DNA of 64,000 nt, taken from NCBI RefSeq assembly GCF_001517975.1, contig NZ_KQ950180.1, positions 992,188 to 1,056,187 on the forward strand, given 5' to 3'. The notes below the pieces were generated by a model. That model did no database searches and was not told where the DNA came from. It saw only the letters and a program-made list of their open reading frames with translations. The translations under genes were made by a program, and so were the position numbers. Numbering within the stretch: the first letter of the stretch is position 1; every line of letters begins with the position of its first letter. Below are positions 33,953-44,764 of this stretch, piece after piece. The stretch comes from Thermobifida cellulosilytica TB100 (lineage in GTDB: Bacteria; Actinomycetota; Actinomycetes; Streptosporangiales; Streptosporangiaceae).

Positions 33953-35059
33953 ATGTCGGACTTCAAACCCGGGCTCGAAGGAGTCGTGGCGTTCGAGACC
34001 GAGATCGCCGAACCGGACAAGGAGGGCGGCGCCCTCCGCTACCGCGGCGTCGACATCGAGAACCTCGTGGGCCACGTCACCTTCGGGCGCGTGTGGGGGC
34101 TGTTGGTCGACAACAGCTTCAACCCCGGACTTCCCTTCGCGGACCAGATCAACCTTCCGGTCTCGACCGGTGACGTGCGTGTCGACGTCCAGAGCACGCT
34201 GGCGACCCTGGCGCCGCTGTGGGGCTTCAAGCCGCTGCTGGACATCGACGACACGGAGGCGCGCGACAACGTCGCCCGCGCCGCCTCCGCAGCCCTGTCG
34301 GTGATCGCCCAGTCCGCCCGCGGGGACCAGCCGAAGGTTCCCCAGAGCCGCGTCGACGAGGGGAAGACCGTCGTCGAGCGCTTCATGATCCAGCTCCGTG
34401 GCGAGCCTGACCCCCGCCACGTCAAGGCCGTGGACGCCTACTGGACATCCGCCGCCGAACACGGCATGAACGCGTCCACGTTCACCGCCCGCGTCATCGC
34501 CTCCACCGGCGCCGACGTGGCCGCGGCCCTCTCCGGAGCGGTCGGCGCCATGTCCGGTCCGCTGCACGGCGGCGCCCCCGCCCGCGTCCTGCACATGCTG
34601 GACGAGACCGAGCGCCTCGGCGACGCGCGCAAGTACGTCACCCAGACCCTCGACAAGGGCGAGCGCCTGATGGGCTTCGGCCACCGCGTCTACCGCGCCG
34701 AGGACCCCCGGGCCCGCGTGCTGCGCCGCACGGCCAAGGAGCTGAACGCGCCGCGCTTCGAGGTCGCCAGCGCCCTGGAGAAGGCCGCCCTGGACGAGCT
34801 GCACGCCCGCAAGCCCGACCGGGTGCTCGCCACCAACGTGGAGTACTGGGCCGCGGTCGTGCTGGACTTCGCCGAGATCCCCGCGTCCATGTTCACCTCC
34901 ATGTTCACCGCCGCCCGCACCGCCGGGTGGTCGGCGCACATCCTGGAGCAGAAGCGCACCGGACGCCTGGTGCGCCCCAGCGCCCGGTACATCGGCCCGG
35001 CCGAGCGCGACATCAGGTCCGTCGAGGGCGCCGAGGAGGCCCTCGCCGAGGGAGTCTGA
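33953..35059 (+). CDS. citrate synthase (type II-like, 2-methylcitrate/citrate synthase family)
   Basis: A 368-aa citrate synthase condensing oxaloacetate with acetyl-CoA. The start SDFKPGLEGVVAFETEIAEP is typical of the actinobacterial citrate synthase 2 type. Catalytic histidines are in PLHGGAPARV and FGHRVYRAEDPRA, with arginine-containing TGRLVRPSARYIGP at the end. The ATG at 33953 has GGAGGAAG. A strong hairpin follows. Confidence 0.92.
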   Translation: MSDFKPGLEGVVAFETEIAEPDKEGGALRYRGVDIENLVGHVTFGRVWGLLVDNSFNPGLPFADQINLPVSTGDVRVDVQSTLATLAPLWGFKPLLDIDDTEARDNVARAASAALSVIAQSARGDQPKVPQSRVDEGKTVVERFMIQLRGEPDPRHVKAVDAYWTSAAEHGMNASTFTARVIASTGADVAAALSGAVGAMSGPLHGGAPARVLHMLDETERLGDARKYVTQTLDKGERLMGFGHRVYRAEDPRARVLRRTAKELNAPRFEVASALEKAALDELHARKPDRVLATNVEYWAAVVLDFAEIPASMFTSMFTAARTAGWSAHILEQKRTGRLVRPSARYIGPAERDIRSVEGAEEALAEGV

Positions 35060-35072
35060 CCGCTGCCGGCTC

Positions 35073-35106
35073 GGTGAGCCCTGGCCCCTGGGGGCCGGGG
35101 CTCACC
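35073..35106. terminator. bidirectional hairpin terminator
   Basis: GGTGAGCCC, one base, GGCCCC, a 2-base loop, then GGGGCC, one base, GGGCTCACC. It lies between the convergent citrate synthase and receptor genes, 6 bp from the latter's stop. Confidence 0.75.
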
Positions 35107-35111
35107 TCGTG

Positions 35112-38100
35112 TCACCGGTACCACCGGCAGCCGTCCTCGTCCACGGCCCCGAGCAGGGCCTGCCCCTCCGCTGCTCCCCCCTCCTCGGCCGATCCGAGCG
35201 GCGGCTGGCTCCGGTGGGCGGCCCGGCCGCACTCGGCCACCAACTCCTGGTCCCCCTCTCCGTCGACCGTGGCCAGCAGGACGAGCTTGCGGTCGTACCA
35301 GTGGCCGCCGTCCGAGGTGAGGTCCAGGTCCCCGCTGGCGCCCGCCAGGTCCTCGATCTCCTGGATCTCCGGCAGCAGCAGCGCGGGGAACGCCGCGGAC
35401 CGTCCGCGGGGGCCGGGCAGCAGGGCCGCGGCGTCCATGAGGGCGGTGGAGACCACGGTGAGGGCGTCGTGGGCCATGGCGGCGTGCGCGACGGACGCGT
35501 TGTCCTCGCCCAGCTCCTCGGCCAGGGTGTCCAGGTCCTCGCGGAACTCCGGTTTGACCGTCTCCCTCATGGCCAGCGGCGTGTAGTAGACGGAGATCGC
35601 GCGGTCCTTCAGCTTGTCCGCCTTGTCGGCGACGTACTGGGCGATGTCGTCGCTGGCCAGCACGGTGACCTTCTCGATGCAGCCGCTGGAGGCGTTCAGC
35701 TCGTCGAGGAAGTAGCCGAAGTCGGGGGACCGGCCGGCGTAGTAGACGAGGTCGGGCTGGTACCCGTCCCGGCAGATGTCGTCGACCACCGATCCCAGTT
35801 CCGCCACGTCGGAGTAGCCGTCGACCCTCCCCCGCACCGAGCCGTCCCTGCTCTCCAGCGCTCTGATGAACTCCTTGGCCAGGTGGGGGCCGTAGAGCTC
35901 GGCCTCGGCGGTGTAGGCGAGCGCGAGCACGTTCCTGACCTCCCCGCCGACCCGGCCCGCCGCCACCAGTTCGGCGGTCTGGTCGGCCACCCGGCTGTTG
36001 GAGGGCGCGGTCGGGAAGAAGAAGTCGCTGTAGAAGTCCTCCTTGCCCTCTCCTCCCCCTTCTTCGCCCGCTTCCTCCAGGGTGCCGATGTAGTCGTAGG
36101 TCGCGGTCGAGGAGACCATCGGCAGCGCGTACCCGGAGAGCTTCCTGATCGTCTCCCGGGTCGTCTCCATGCTCTGCCCGAAGCCGACCGCCGCCACGAT
36201 GTCGTCCTCGCTGATCCGCTGCCCGATCCACTCGGCGACCGCTGCGCCGTGCTCCCAGCGGTAGCCGGCGTTGGCGATCAGCAGCCGGATGCGGGGAACC
36301 CCCTCGGGGGCGTACCGGTTGTGGTGGTACTGGCGCACCGCCAGCCCCATGAGCTCACCCTTCACCCCGGCCGTGCGGCTGTCGTCCTTCCGGAAGGACA
36401 TCTGTCCGAAGTAGACCACGGTCACGTAGGGCTCCTTGCCGGAGACGGCGAGGTCGTTCTGCGCCTCGATGCGTTCCTGGACCGCTTCCAGGCTCGGGTG
36501 GAAGACGAACGACCCGTCGGTGTACCCCACGCAGTCCCAGACCTCCGTGCTCCCGCCTCTCTGCGCCTGCGCCACCCCCGGCTCGGTGAGCAGCGGCCGC
36601 CAGCACTCGTTCCCGTTCCTCCGGTGGAACAGGTCCAGCACCGCCACCGTGCCGACCAGCAGCAGGAGGACCACCGCCCCCACTCCCGCGGCCGTCGCGG
36701 CGTTCCGCCACCGCTGGGCGGTGGTGGGCTCCGTCCGCTCGGCTCCCCGGACCCGGCCGCGGTGCTGCTCCCGCTCCCCGGCCCCGGGGCCGATGTCGAC
36801 GGAGACCGTACGGCTCGGCCCCAGGTGGGCGACGCGCCTGCGCCGGTCGGCCCAGGCGGTCAGTTCCCGCACGGCCGAGCCGGTCTCCCGCGCGGCCGGC
36901 GGAGCGGGGTCGGCCACGACCTCCACGACGACCAGGGGGTCCGGCGCGTACTGCTCGGCGCGGACCTGCTCGATCAGCCGGACCAGGTCGGCGTCCCGCT
37001 CCGGGGAGTCCTCCCCGCCGCCCCGCCAACGGGTCGCGTACCGGTCCGCGACCAGGGCCGGGCGGTGGAAACCGGTGCGGTAGCGGTGGCGCTCGGGGTA
37101 GGCCGCGGCCAGGTCCTCCAGCAGCGCGTTGACCAGCAGCAGCCGCAGCATCCGCGCCTGGTCGCGCAAGTCGCGGCGGTCGCCTTCGGCGTGCGCGGCC
37201 TGTAGCCTCCGGTACGTCTCCCCGACGTGCTGGGTGACGGCGCGGTGGTGGGGCGCGGCGGAGGCGCCCCTGGGCAGGTAGGGCTGCCGGGGCAGCCACC
37301 GGTAGGGCCGCCACGGCTGGCTCAGCCCCAGGTAGAGCAGGGCGCGCAGCAGCACGAGCAGGACCAGCAGCAGTACCGTGAGGACCCGTTCCAGGGCCTC
37401 CAGGTCGGGGATGTTCCGTATCCCCAGCAGCAGGGACAGGCCGAGCAGGAAGTTGATGAGCATGCCCAGCGGGGTCATCACCCACTGGTCGAACCGGTCG
37501 AAGGTGAACCCGGCGTCCGCCCTGCCCGCGCCCAGGAACTGGAGCAGCCTGCTGGTACCGAGGTACAGCCCCGTGTACCCCTTTCCGACCAGGCCGACCC
37601 CGTCGTCCAGGGTCCTGCGCGCGGCGGCGCCGATCCGGCGCAGGACGCCCCGCCGCGGCTGCCCGTCCCCCCGGTCCTCCCCCGCCTGCTCCTCCCGTTC
37701 GGGAACCGCTTTTCGGGCTTCCCGCCGCTTTCTGGCCTTCCGCCACAGGGCCTCGGCGACCACGAGGGGATTGCGGTGGTCGCGCCGGCCGCCGGGGTAC
37801 TCCTCGTCCTCCGCACGGTGCCGTTCCCGGTAGGTCTCCCCGTACACGGCGAACAGGTCGAGCAGGGACTGGGTGCGGGGGAATTCCAGCGGCCGGACCG
37901 CACGCAGACGGGGTCCGTCGATCCGCCTGCCGCGCCCCCTGCGCAGTTCGTCGACGAGGGCGCTCACGTCCTCCTCGGTCCGCCGCACCGTCTGGTACGC
38001 GGTGGCTCCGGCGTACGGCGGGGCGGCCTCTCCCCGGGACTCGCACCTGGAGAGGACCGCGACGGGGTCGTCGCCGCTGCGCTCCTCCAGCATTCCGGTG

Positions 38101-38357
38101 ACGGTCGCGGCGTCCTCCTCCGAGGCGGCCCGCAGTTGCAGCAGCGGCGCCGGACGCTGCTCCCGGACCGGATCGTCGTCGTCCAGCAGGTCCCGCCAGG
38201 GGCGGCGGCGCCGGACCAGACGGGCGGCGCGACGCCGGTTGTCGAATTGCCGACGCTCGTCGAACGGGGCACGCAGTCGGTCGTAGGCCCTGAGAAACTC
38301 AGGGGCGTAATCGACGCTTTCCACCGAACTGTACGAGGGGGACTGATTCGGTATCAC
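35112..38357 (-). CDS. membrane-anchored periplasmic-binding-protein-like receptor, 1081 aa
   Basis: The protein has a long cytoplasmic Arg-rich region (about residues 1-310) with YRERHRAEDEEYPGGRRDH-type charged stretches. Two adjacent helices follow (TPLGMLINFLLGLSLLLGI and VLTVLLLVLLVLLRALLYLG), then another cytoplasmic region. One more helix (VGAVVLLLLVGTVAVL) precedes a C-terminal ectodomain of about 450 residues. The ectodomain resembles type I (LivJ-like) binding proteins: IVAAVGFGQSMETTRETI, ALPMVSSTATYDYIG, GYQPDLVYYAGRSPDFGYF. No ABC permease or ATPase is adjacent. The GTG at 38357 has AGGAGAGGG. It looks like a ligand receptor or scaffold, not a transporter subunit. Confidence 0.65.
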   Translation of the reverse strand: MIPNQSPSYSSVESVDYAPEFLRAYDRLRAPFDERRQFDNRRRAARLVRRRRPWRDLLDDDDPVREQRPAPLLQLRAASEEDAATVTGMLEERSGDDPVAVLSRCESRGEAAPPYAGATAYQTVRRTEEDVSALVDELRRGRGRRIDGPRLRAVRPLEFPRTQSLLDLFAVYGETYRERHRAEDEEYPGGRRDHRNPLVVAEALWRKARKRREARKAVPEREEQAGEDRGDGQPRRGVLRRIGAAARRTLDDGVGLVGKGYTGLYLGTSRLLQFLGAGRADAGFTFDRFDQWVMTPLGMLINFLLGLSLLLGIRNIPDLEALERVLTVLLLVLLVLLRALLYLGLSQPWRPYRWLPRQPYLPRGASAAPHHRAVTQHVGETYRRLQAAHAEGDRRDLRDQARMLRLLLVNALLEDLAAAYPERHRYRTGFHRPALVADRYATRWRGGGEDSPERDADLVRLIEQVRAEQYAPDPLVVVEVVADPAPPAARETGSAVRELTAWADRRRRVAHLGPSRTVSVDIGPGAGEREQHRGRVRGAERTEPTTAQRWRNAATAAGVGAVVLLLLVGTVAVLDLFHRRNGNECWRPLLTEPGVAQAQRGGSTEVWDCVGYTDGSFVFHPSLEAVQERIEAQNDLAVSGKEPYVTVVYFGQMSFRKDDSRTAGVKGELMGLAVRQYHHNRYAPEGVPRIRLLIANAGYRWEHGAAVAEWIGQRISEDDIVAAVGFGQSMETTRETIRKLSGYALPMVSSTATYDYIGTLEEAGEEGGGEGKEDFYSDFFFPTAPSNSRVADQTAELVAAGRVGGEVRNVLALAYTAEAELYGPHLAKEFIRALESRDGSVRGRVDGYSDVAELGSVVDDICRDGYQPDLVYYAGRSPDFGYFLDELNASSGCIEKVTVLASDDIAQYVADKADKLKDRAISVYYTPLAMRETVKPEFREDLDTLAEELGEDNASVAHAAMAHDALTVVSTALMDAAALLPGPRGRSAAFPALLLPEIQEIEDLAGASGDLDLTSDGGHWYDRKLVLLATVDGEGDQELVAECGRAAHRSQPPLGSAEEGGAAEGQALLGAVDEDGCRWYR

Positions 38358-38541
38358 GAAAACGTGCCCTCTCCTGCACCGCCTCTGCCGGAAAACCAAT
38401 TTCTCTTACCGACTACTCCGCGAACCAGAGCCGTGACAGGATTGCAACTTCTCCCATTCTGGAAATATCCCGGCGTTTCTCCTCTTCCGGAGCCCTCCGC
38501 CGCGGCCCCCCTGCGGCACGGGACGGTGGGTGGCCGAGTAG

Positions 38542-39672
<1,131 letters not shown>

Positions 39673-39767
39673 GCCGACCGCCCGCCGAAGTCCCCCGTCG
39701 GCCGGTCCGGGGCACGCGCCCGGGCCGGTCGGCGTTTCCGCAGTACCGATCAGGAACAGTCTCGGCC

Positions 39768-40763
39768 ATGCGCAGGAACAGGCAGCTTCCGCACATCAAG
39801 ATCATCTCCCACCGGGGCGCGTCCGGGCACCGCCCCGAGCACACCCTGGCCTCCTACGCGCTGGGGGCCCGCTACGGCGGCGACTTCATCGAGGTGGACC
39901 TGGTCGCCACCAAGGACGGGCACCTGATCGCCCGGCACGAACCGGAGATCGGGCACACCACGGACGTGGCGTCCCGCCCCGAGTTCGCCGACCGCCGCCG
40001 CACGCTGACCATCGACGGCCGCGAGGTCACCGGGTTCTTCGCGCAGGACTTCACGCTGGAGGAGATCAAGACGCTGCGCGCGGTGGAGCGGCTGCCCGAG
40101 GTGCGCCCGTACAACGCCGAGCACGACGGCCAGTACGAGATCCCCACCCTGGAGGAGATCATCGACCTGGCCGTGGAGCTGACCGAGCAGTTGGGGCGGC
40201 CGATCGGGATCTACCCGGAGACCAAGCACCCCGCCTACCACGAGTCGGTGGGCCTGGAGCTGGAGCCGCCGCTGATCGCGCTGCTCCGGGAGCGCGGCCT
40301 GAGCGGCCCGGAGCCCCGGGTGCCGGTGTTCTTGCAGTCCTTCGAGGCGGACAGCCTGCGCAAGCTGCGGGAGCTGGAGGTGCCGCTGGTGTTCCTCCTG
40401 GGCGCCGAGGAGCCGTGGCTGCGCTACACCACCCCGGAAGGGCTGGCGGAGGTGGCGTCCTTCGCCGACGCGATCGGCCCGGCCAAGTCCCTGGTCGTCC
40501 CGGTCACCGAGGAGGGCGGCCTGGGCGAGCCCACGTCCCTGGTGGCCGACGCCCACGAGGCGGGCCTGCTGGTGCACCCGTACACGTTCCGCAGCGAGAA
40601 CCACTTCCTGCCGCCGAAGCTGCGCAACGGCGACGACCCGACCGCCTACGGGTCGTTCGCCGCCGAGTACGACGCCTTCTTCGCGGCGGGTGTCGACGGG
40701 GTGTTCACTGACCACTCCCGCCACGCCTTCCTGGCCCGGGAGGTCTTCCTGGAACAGGGCTGA
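39768..40763 (+). CDS. glycerophosphodiester phosphodiesterase
   Basis: A 331-aa GDPD-type TIM-barrel enzyme, hydrolysing glycerophosphodiesters from lipid turnover. Catalytic features ISHRGASGHRPEHT, FIEVDLVATKDGHLIARHEP and PIGIYPETKH are present. There is no clear signal peptide, so it appears cytoplasmic. The large insert between the two histidines is typical of the GlpQ type. The ATG at 39768 is the first that keeps the conserved start. Confidence 0.9.
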   Translation: MRRNRQLPHIKIISHRGASGHRPEHTLASYALGARYGGDFIEVDLVATKDGHLIARHEPEIGHTTDVASRPEFADRRRTLTIDGREVTGFFAQDFTLEEIKTLRAVERLPEVRPYNAEHDGQYEIPTLEEIIDLAVELTEQLGRPIGIYPETKHPAYHESVGLELEPPLIALLRERGLSGPEPRVPVFLQSFEADSLRKLRELEVPLVFLLGAEEPWLRYTTPEGLAEVASFADAIGPAKSLVVPVTEEGGLGEPTSLVADAHEAGLLVHPYTFRSENHFLPPKLRNGDDPTAYGSFAAEYDAFFAAGVDGVFTDHSRHAFLAREVFLEQG

Positions 40764-40891
40764 CCCCGGGAATCCCGCCGTCTGCGAAGCGTCGACCCGG
40801 CCGCGCGGTCGACGCTTCTCTCTTCTCGGAAACGACGGGTGGACACGAAGCGGTACGGCTGCGCTTCCGGTCCGGGAGGTGACGTAGCGAA

Positions 40892-41505
40892 GTGGGTGTC
40901 GTCATGGTGGAAGCCGTTTCCGATGGCAGCACGCCTGGATCCGACCGCCTGCTGCGCGCCTGGCAGGAGTTGGACGTGCCCGAAGGCCAGCGGGCCGAGA
41001 TCCTCGGTGAGGAGATCAGGCTGGTGACGCCGCCCTCACGGCCGCACAACTTCATCGCGGCCCGAGTGCCCCGGACACTGCTGCGCTCCCTGCCCGACGC
41101 GTGGGACGTGTACCAGACCCTGGGACTGCGCGCGTTCCGGTTCTCGGAGACCTCTACGTGCCGGATCTCGCCGTCGTGCCCCGCGCCGCGGTGCTGGACG
41201 GCGGCGACGGCCTCTCGTGCTCCGCGGAGGACGCGCCGCTCGTGGCCGAGATCGTCTCCAAGAGCAGCGGTGAACGGGACCGCAAGAGGAAGCTGTGGGG
41301 CTACGCCCACGGCCCGGTCCCGCTGTACCTGCTGATCGACCGGTGGGCCGACGAGGGGCCGTCGGTCACCCTGGACGAGGAACCGGAGCAGGGGCGGTAC
41401 CGCAGGCGCACCACCGTTCCCTTCGGCGCGGAGACCGGCCTTCCCGCACCGTTCGACCTGGCGGTGGAGACGGCCGACTTCCCCGGCCCCGACCGGTGGC
41501 GCTGA
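40892..41505 (+). pseudogene. frameshifted Uma2-family endonuclease
   Basis: The first frame (GTG at 40892) reads QELDVPEGQRAEILGEEIRL and TLGLRAFRF, the start of a Uma2 (DUF820) PD-(D/E)XK-like protein. Near 41145 the sequence moves to another frame that continues GDLYVPDLAVVP, VAEIVSKSSGERDRKRKLWG and PLYLLIDRW to the stop at 41505. A single-base loss near 41140-41150 joins them. Either it is a pseudogene or there is a sequencing error. Uma2 genes are common and often multicopy in actinobacteria; their role is poorly known. Confidence 0.75.
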
Positions 41506-41508
41506 GCG

Positions 41509-42564
41509 CTACCCCCGGCGCGCCAGCCAGACGATCGCGAGGACGGCCACGCCCGCCACGCCGACCCCGGCGAGGATGAGGCCGCCCGCGCCGTCCCCGC
41601 CGGACAGGTCCGCCTCCTCGGTGGTGCTGGGCGACGGCTCGGGTTCGGGAGCGGGAGGACGGGACAGCACGTCGTCCAGCGGCACCCGCCACACCGGGCT
41701 CTGCACGCCCTCGCTGCCGACCAGCAGCGCACTCCCGTCGCCGGTGAAGGAGACCGACTCGCCCTGGTCGCTCTCGGGCAGGGCCACGGTGGCGGCCCGC
41801 CGTCCCGGCACCCCTTCGGAGGCGTCGTAGAGGGTCGCGTTCCAGTAGGTGCGGACGGCGTAGTACCTGCCGTCGGGGGAGAACGCGGCGTCGGTGGCGA
41901 ACAGCGGGGCGCCGCCGACGCGGGTGAGGGTGTTGACGCCGTCGGGGTCGAGCTGTTCGGGGGCGGCGTACAGGCCGCCCGCGATCTCCTTGCTGACGAC
42001 GTAGAGGCGGTTGTCGCGCGGGTCGACGAGCAGGCCCTCGGCGTCCCGGCCGCCGTCGGCGTAGGTGAAGGTGAACGTGGTGGCGGTGACGGTCTGGTCG
42101 ACCAGGTCGCGCGGCTCGGGGATCCGGTAGACGCGCACGTTCGGCCAGCCGCCCTGGTAGTTGTCGCCGATGTCGGCGACGTAGATCGCGGGCTCCCCGG
42201 CCTCGTCGGCGCCGAGTGCGATCGCCTCCCAGTCGCGGGCCTCGACGCCCTCCCCGGCCAGCCAGACGGTGGCGACCGTGTCGCCCTGCCCGTTGACCGC
42301 GTACAGGGTGGGGCCGTAGTCGGGACCGCTGTCGTTGTGGGTCCAGTACACGTCCTCGTGGCGCCGGGAGGCGGCCAGTCCGCTGGACTCGGCGATCCGC
42401 GGGTCGGTGAGCCGGAACGCGATCTCGGTGCCCGCGGGCACCGCCTCGCTCACCGAGGGGTCCGGCGTCGCCGGTTCGACCGTCTCCTGGGGGGCGGCGG
42501 CTCCCGTCGCGGCGGGAGCCCCCAGGAGCACGGCTGCCAGCCACACACGGACGCCTCGGGTCAT
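41509..42564 (-). CDS. secreted, C-terminally anchored beta-propeller-like protein
   Basis: A 351-aa exported protein. A signal peptide covers residues 1-24 (VWLAAVLLGAPAATGAAA). The body has repeated strands with D-G-R-x-Y-Y/AV and YVADIGDNYQGGWPNVRVYR-like segments that suggest a six- or seven-blade propeller. A Pro/Glu linker and one C-terminal helix (GGLILAGVGVAGVAVLAIVWL) end in Arg-Arg-Gly. It is probably displayed outside the membrane. The stop lies 4 bp from the broken Uma2 gene. No function is recognised. Confidence 0.7.
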   Translation of the reverse strand: MTRGVRVWLAAVLLGAPAATGAAAPQETVEPATPDPSVSEAVPAGTEIAFRLTDPRIAESSGLAASRRHEDVYWTHNDSGPDYGPTLYAVNGQGDTVATVWLAGEGVEARDWEAIALGADEAGEPAIYVADIGDNYQGGWPNVRVYRIPEPRDLVDQTVTATTFTFTYADGGRDAEGLLVDPRDNRLYVVSKEIAGGLYAAPEQLDPDGVNTLTRVGGAPLFATDAAFSPDGRYYAVRTYWNATLYDASEGVPGRRAATVALPESDQGESVSFTGDGSALLVGSEGVQSPVWRVPLDDVLSRPPAPEPEPSPSTTEEADLSGGDGAGGLILAGVGVAGVAVLAIVWLARRG

Positions 42565-42633
42565 GGAGCCATCTTGCCATCCGGCGCGCCCCGCCCGCGG
42601 GGCGCGTCCGCGGCGGGCGCGGGAGCGCCGCGG

Positions 42634-42732
42634 CTACCGCACCAGGGCGCCCAGGACCACGATCAGCACGATCACCGCGAGCACCGTGGGCAGGAGCCAG
42701 CGCTGCTTCCGGTTGTTGGTGAGCATGCTCAT
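42634..42732 (-). CDS. 32-aa single-helix membrane peptide
   Basis: A short ORF, MSMLTNNRKQRW followed by a helix LLPTVLAVIVLIVVLGALV and Arg. GGAG lies about 10 bases before the ATG. It sits between the 2',3'-cyclic phosphodiesterase gene and the propeller protein, all on the same strand. The basic N-terminus plus helix fits a small membrane protein, but the ORF is short enough to be chance. Confidence 0.45.
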   Translation of the reverse strand: MSMLTNNRKQRWLLPTVLAVIVLIVVLGALVR

Positions 42733-42793
42733 GGGGTGTTCTCCGTCTTCTCCTGGTCGCCGCCTGACGCCGTTCGGATCGGGGCCGGTCCCC

Positions 42794-43345
42794 TCAGGCT
42801 AGTTGCCAGGCGGCGATGGTCTCGTACCGGGGGGCGCCGCTGAGGCGGCTGCGCACCAACTGCACCTCGGCCGCCTCCCACGGCTCGGTGTCCAGGGCGT
42901 CGAGGCGGGCGCAGGGGGCGGTGAGGTTGGTGGTGATGCGGGCGCGGGCCACCGTCAGGTGCGGGACGTAGCGGCGGTTCTCCACCGGGACGCCGAGTCC
43001 GGCGGCGGCCTCGCGCTGGGCGTCCGCCAGCTCGGCCAGGGCCGCGACGTCCCCGTCCAGGCCCGCCCACAGCACGCGGGAGCGGACCGGCTTGGGCGGG
43101 AACGTGCCGCCGCCGCGCAGGCGGAGGGACATCGCGGGGTGCCGGGCGGTGACCCGGCCCAGCTCCCCGGCCACCGCGTCGACCCGCTCGTCGGGCACCT
43201 CGCCGAGGAACAGCAGTGTCACGTGCCACTGCTCGCGGGGCGCCCAGCGCAGGCTGCGGGCCGTGGGGCGGGCGGACTCCACCGCAGCGCCCAGGGCGTC
43301 GAGCACGGCGGCGGGCGGGACGACGGCGGTGAACAGGCGCATCAT
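42794..43345 (-). CDS. thpR: RNA 2',3'-cyclic phosphodiesterase
   Basis: A 183-aa 2H phosphoesterase, opening 2',3'-cyclic phosphates of RNA ends. The two HxTx motifs are HVTLLFLGEVP and HLTVARARI. The N-terminus MRLFTAVVPP is typical. It lies 9 bp downstream of the MFS transporter gene on the same strand, so it is probably in that operon. Confidence 0.88.
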   Translation of the reverse strand: MMRLFTAVVPPAAVLDALGAAVESARPTARSLRWAPREQWHVTLLFLGEVPDERVDAVAGELGRVTARHPAMSLRLRGGGTFPPKPVRSRVLWAGLDGDVAALAELADAQREAAAGLGVPVENRRYVPHLTVARARITTNLTAPCARLDALDTEPWEAAEVQLVRSRLSGAPRYETIAAWQLA

Positions 43346-43354
43346 GCCTCCGGG

Positions 43355-44764
43355 TCAGGCCGGTGGTGCCGGGTCCGTGCGCCGGACCACCTCGACGAAG
43401 GGGCGGCGCGCGGTGAGGCGCATCCTCACCCCGAGCCTACGGCCCAGCACGGCGGCGGCCATGACGGCGACGGCGACGCTGACCGCTCCGCCGGTGACCA
43501 TGCTGACGGAGGGGCCGAACAGGTCGGCGAGCACGCCCACGACGGGCGCGCCGATGGGGGCGACCCCGAGGAACACCAGCGTGTACATGGCCATGACCCG
43601 GCCGCGCATCTGCGGTTCCACGTTCAGTTGGAAGTAGGCGTTCATGGAGGTGGTGAAGGTCATGAAGGAGACGCCCATGGGCACCAGCGCCGCGAGCAGC
43701 GCCACGTAGCCGGGCATGAGCCCGGCGACGATCTGGAGCACGCCGAAGAGGAACGCGCCGAGGACCACGGTGCGCAGCCGGGGCGCCTCGCGCTTGGCCG
43801 CGATCAGCGCGCCGGTGAGGGCGCCCACCGCGAGGAACGTCGCGGCCAGGCCGAACGCCTCGGAGCCCGCCCGGAAGACGTTGTTGACCATGAGGGCGAG
43901 CTGGTTCTGCACGTTGGAGCCGAAGAGCTGCACGAAGGCGATCACGCCGAGCAGCAGGAGCAGGTCCCGGCGGCCGGTGACGTAGCGCAGCCCCTCCCGG
44001 ACCTGGCCCTTGGAGCGCGGCACGGGCTTGCTGACGTGCAGTTCGGCGGGGCGCATCAGGAGCAGGCCGGTGAGGACCGCGACGAAGGAGGCCGCGTTGA
44101 TGAGGAACACCGGGCCGGTGCCGACGAGCCCGATGAGCAGGCCCGCCGCGGCGGGGCCGGTGACCCGGCCCAGTTGGAAGCTGGCGCTGTTCAGCGCGAC
44201 GGCGTTGGGAAGGTCCTGACGTCCCACCATTTCGACCACGAAGCTCTGCCGGACCGGGGTGTCCACCACGGTGACCAGGCCGAGCGCGAGGGCGAACGCG
44301 TAGACGTGCTCCACCCGGGGGGTGCCGAACGTGACGAGCAGGCCCAGTCCCAGGGCGAGCAGGCCCATGAGGGCCTGGGTCAGGATGAGCAGGCGGCGCT
44401 TGGAGAAGCGGTCGGCGAGCGCGCCGCCCCACAGGCCGAGGACGAGCATGGGCAGGAACTGCAGGGCGGTGGCGATGCCCAGCGCCACGCCGCTGCCCCC
44501 GCTCAGTTGCAGGACGAGCCACTCCTGGGCGATGCGCTGCATCCAGGTGCCGGTGTTGGAGACGACCTGGCCGAGGGCGAAGAGGCGGTAGTTGCGGTTG
44601 GCCAGCGACCGGAACATGCCGGAGCGGCGCCCGGGCTCCTCCGGCTCGGGCGGGTCTGCGGGGGGAGTCTCCGGGACGGTCGCCGTACGGACGTGCGAGG
44701 CGGTTGTGCTGCTGATGGCGGCGTACTCCTCTGCGTCGGCCCCCTTCCCGCCGCCCCCGGTCAC
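43355..44764 (-). CDS. MFS transporter (MFS_3/EntS-like)
   Basis: A 469-aa exporter-type major facilitator with about 12 helices after a polar N-terminal region of roughly 50 residues. RNYRLFALGQVVSNTGTWMQ and GALADRFSKRRLLI are typical of this subfamily, which exports siderophores or drugs. The GTG start overlaps the MarR stop by 4 bp, so the pair is translationally coupled and the regulator likely controls it. The substrate is unknown. Confidence 0.88.
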   Translation of the reverse strand: MTGGGGKGADAEEYAAISSTTASHVRTATVPETPPADPPEPEEPGRRSGMFRSLANRNYRLFALGQVVSNTGTWMQRIAQEWLVLQLSGGSGVALGIATALQFLPMLVLGLWGGALADRFSKRRLLILTQALMGLLALGLGLLVTFGTPRVEHVYAFALALGLVTVVDTPVRQSFVVEMVGRQDLPNAVALNSASFQLGRVTGPAAAGLLIGLVGTGPVFLINAASFVAVLTGLLLMRPAELHVSKPVPRSKGQVREGLRYVTGRRDLLLLLGVIAFVQLFGSNVQNQLALMVNNVFRAGSEAFGLAATFLAVGALTGALIAAKREAPRLRTVVLGAFLFGVLQIVAGLMPGYVALLAALVPMGVSFMTFTTSMNAYFQLNVEPQMRGRVMAMYTLVFLGVAPIGAPVVGVLADLFGPSVSMVTGGAVSVAVAVMAAAVLGRRLGVRMRLTARRPFVEVVRRTDPAPPA

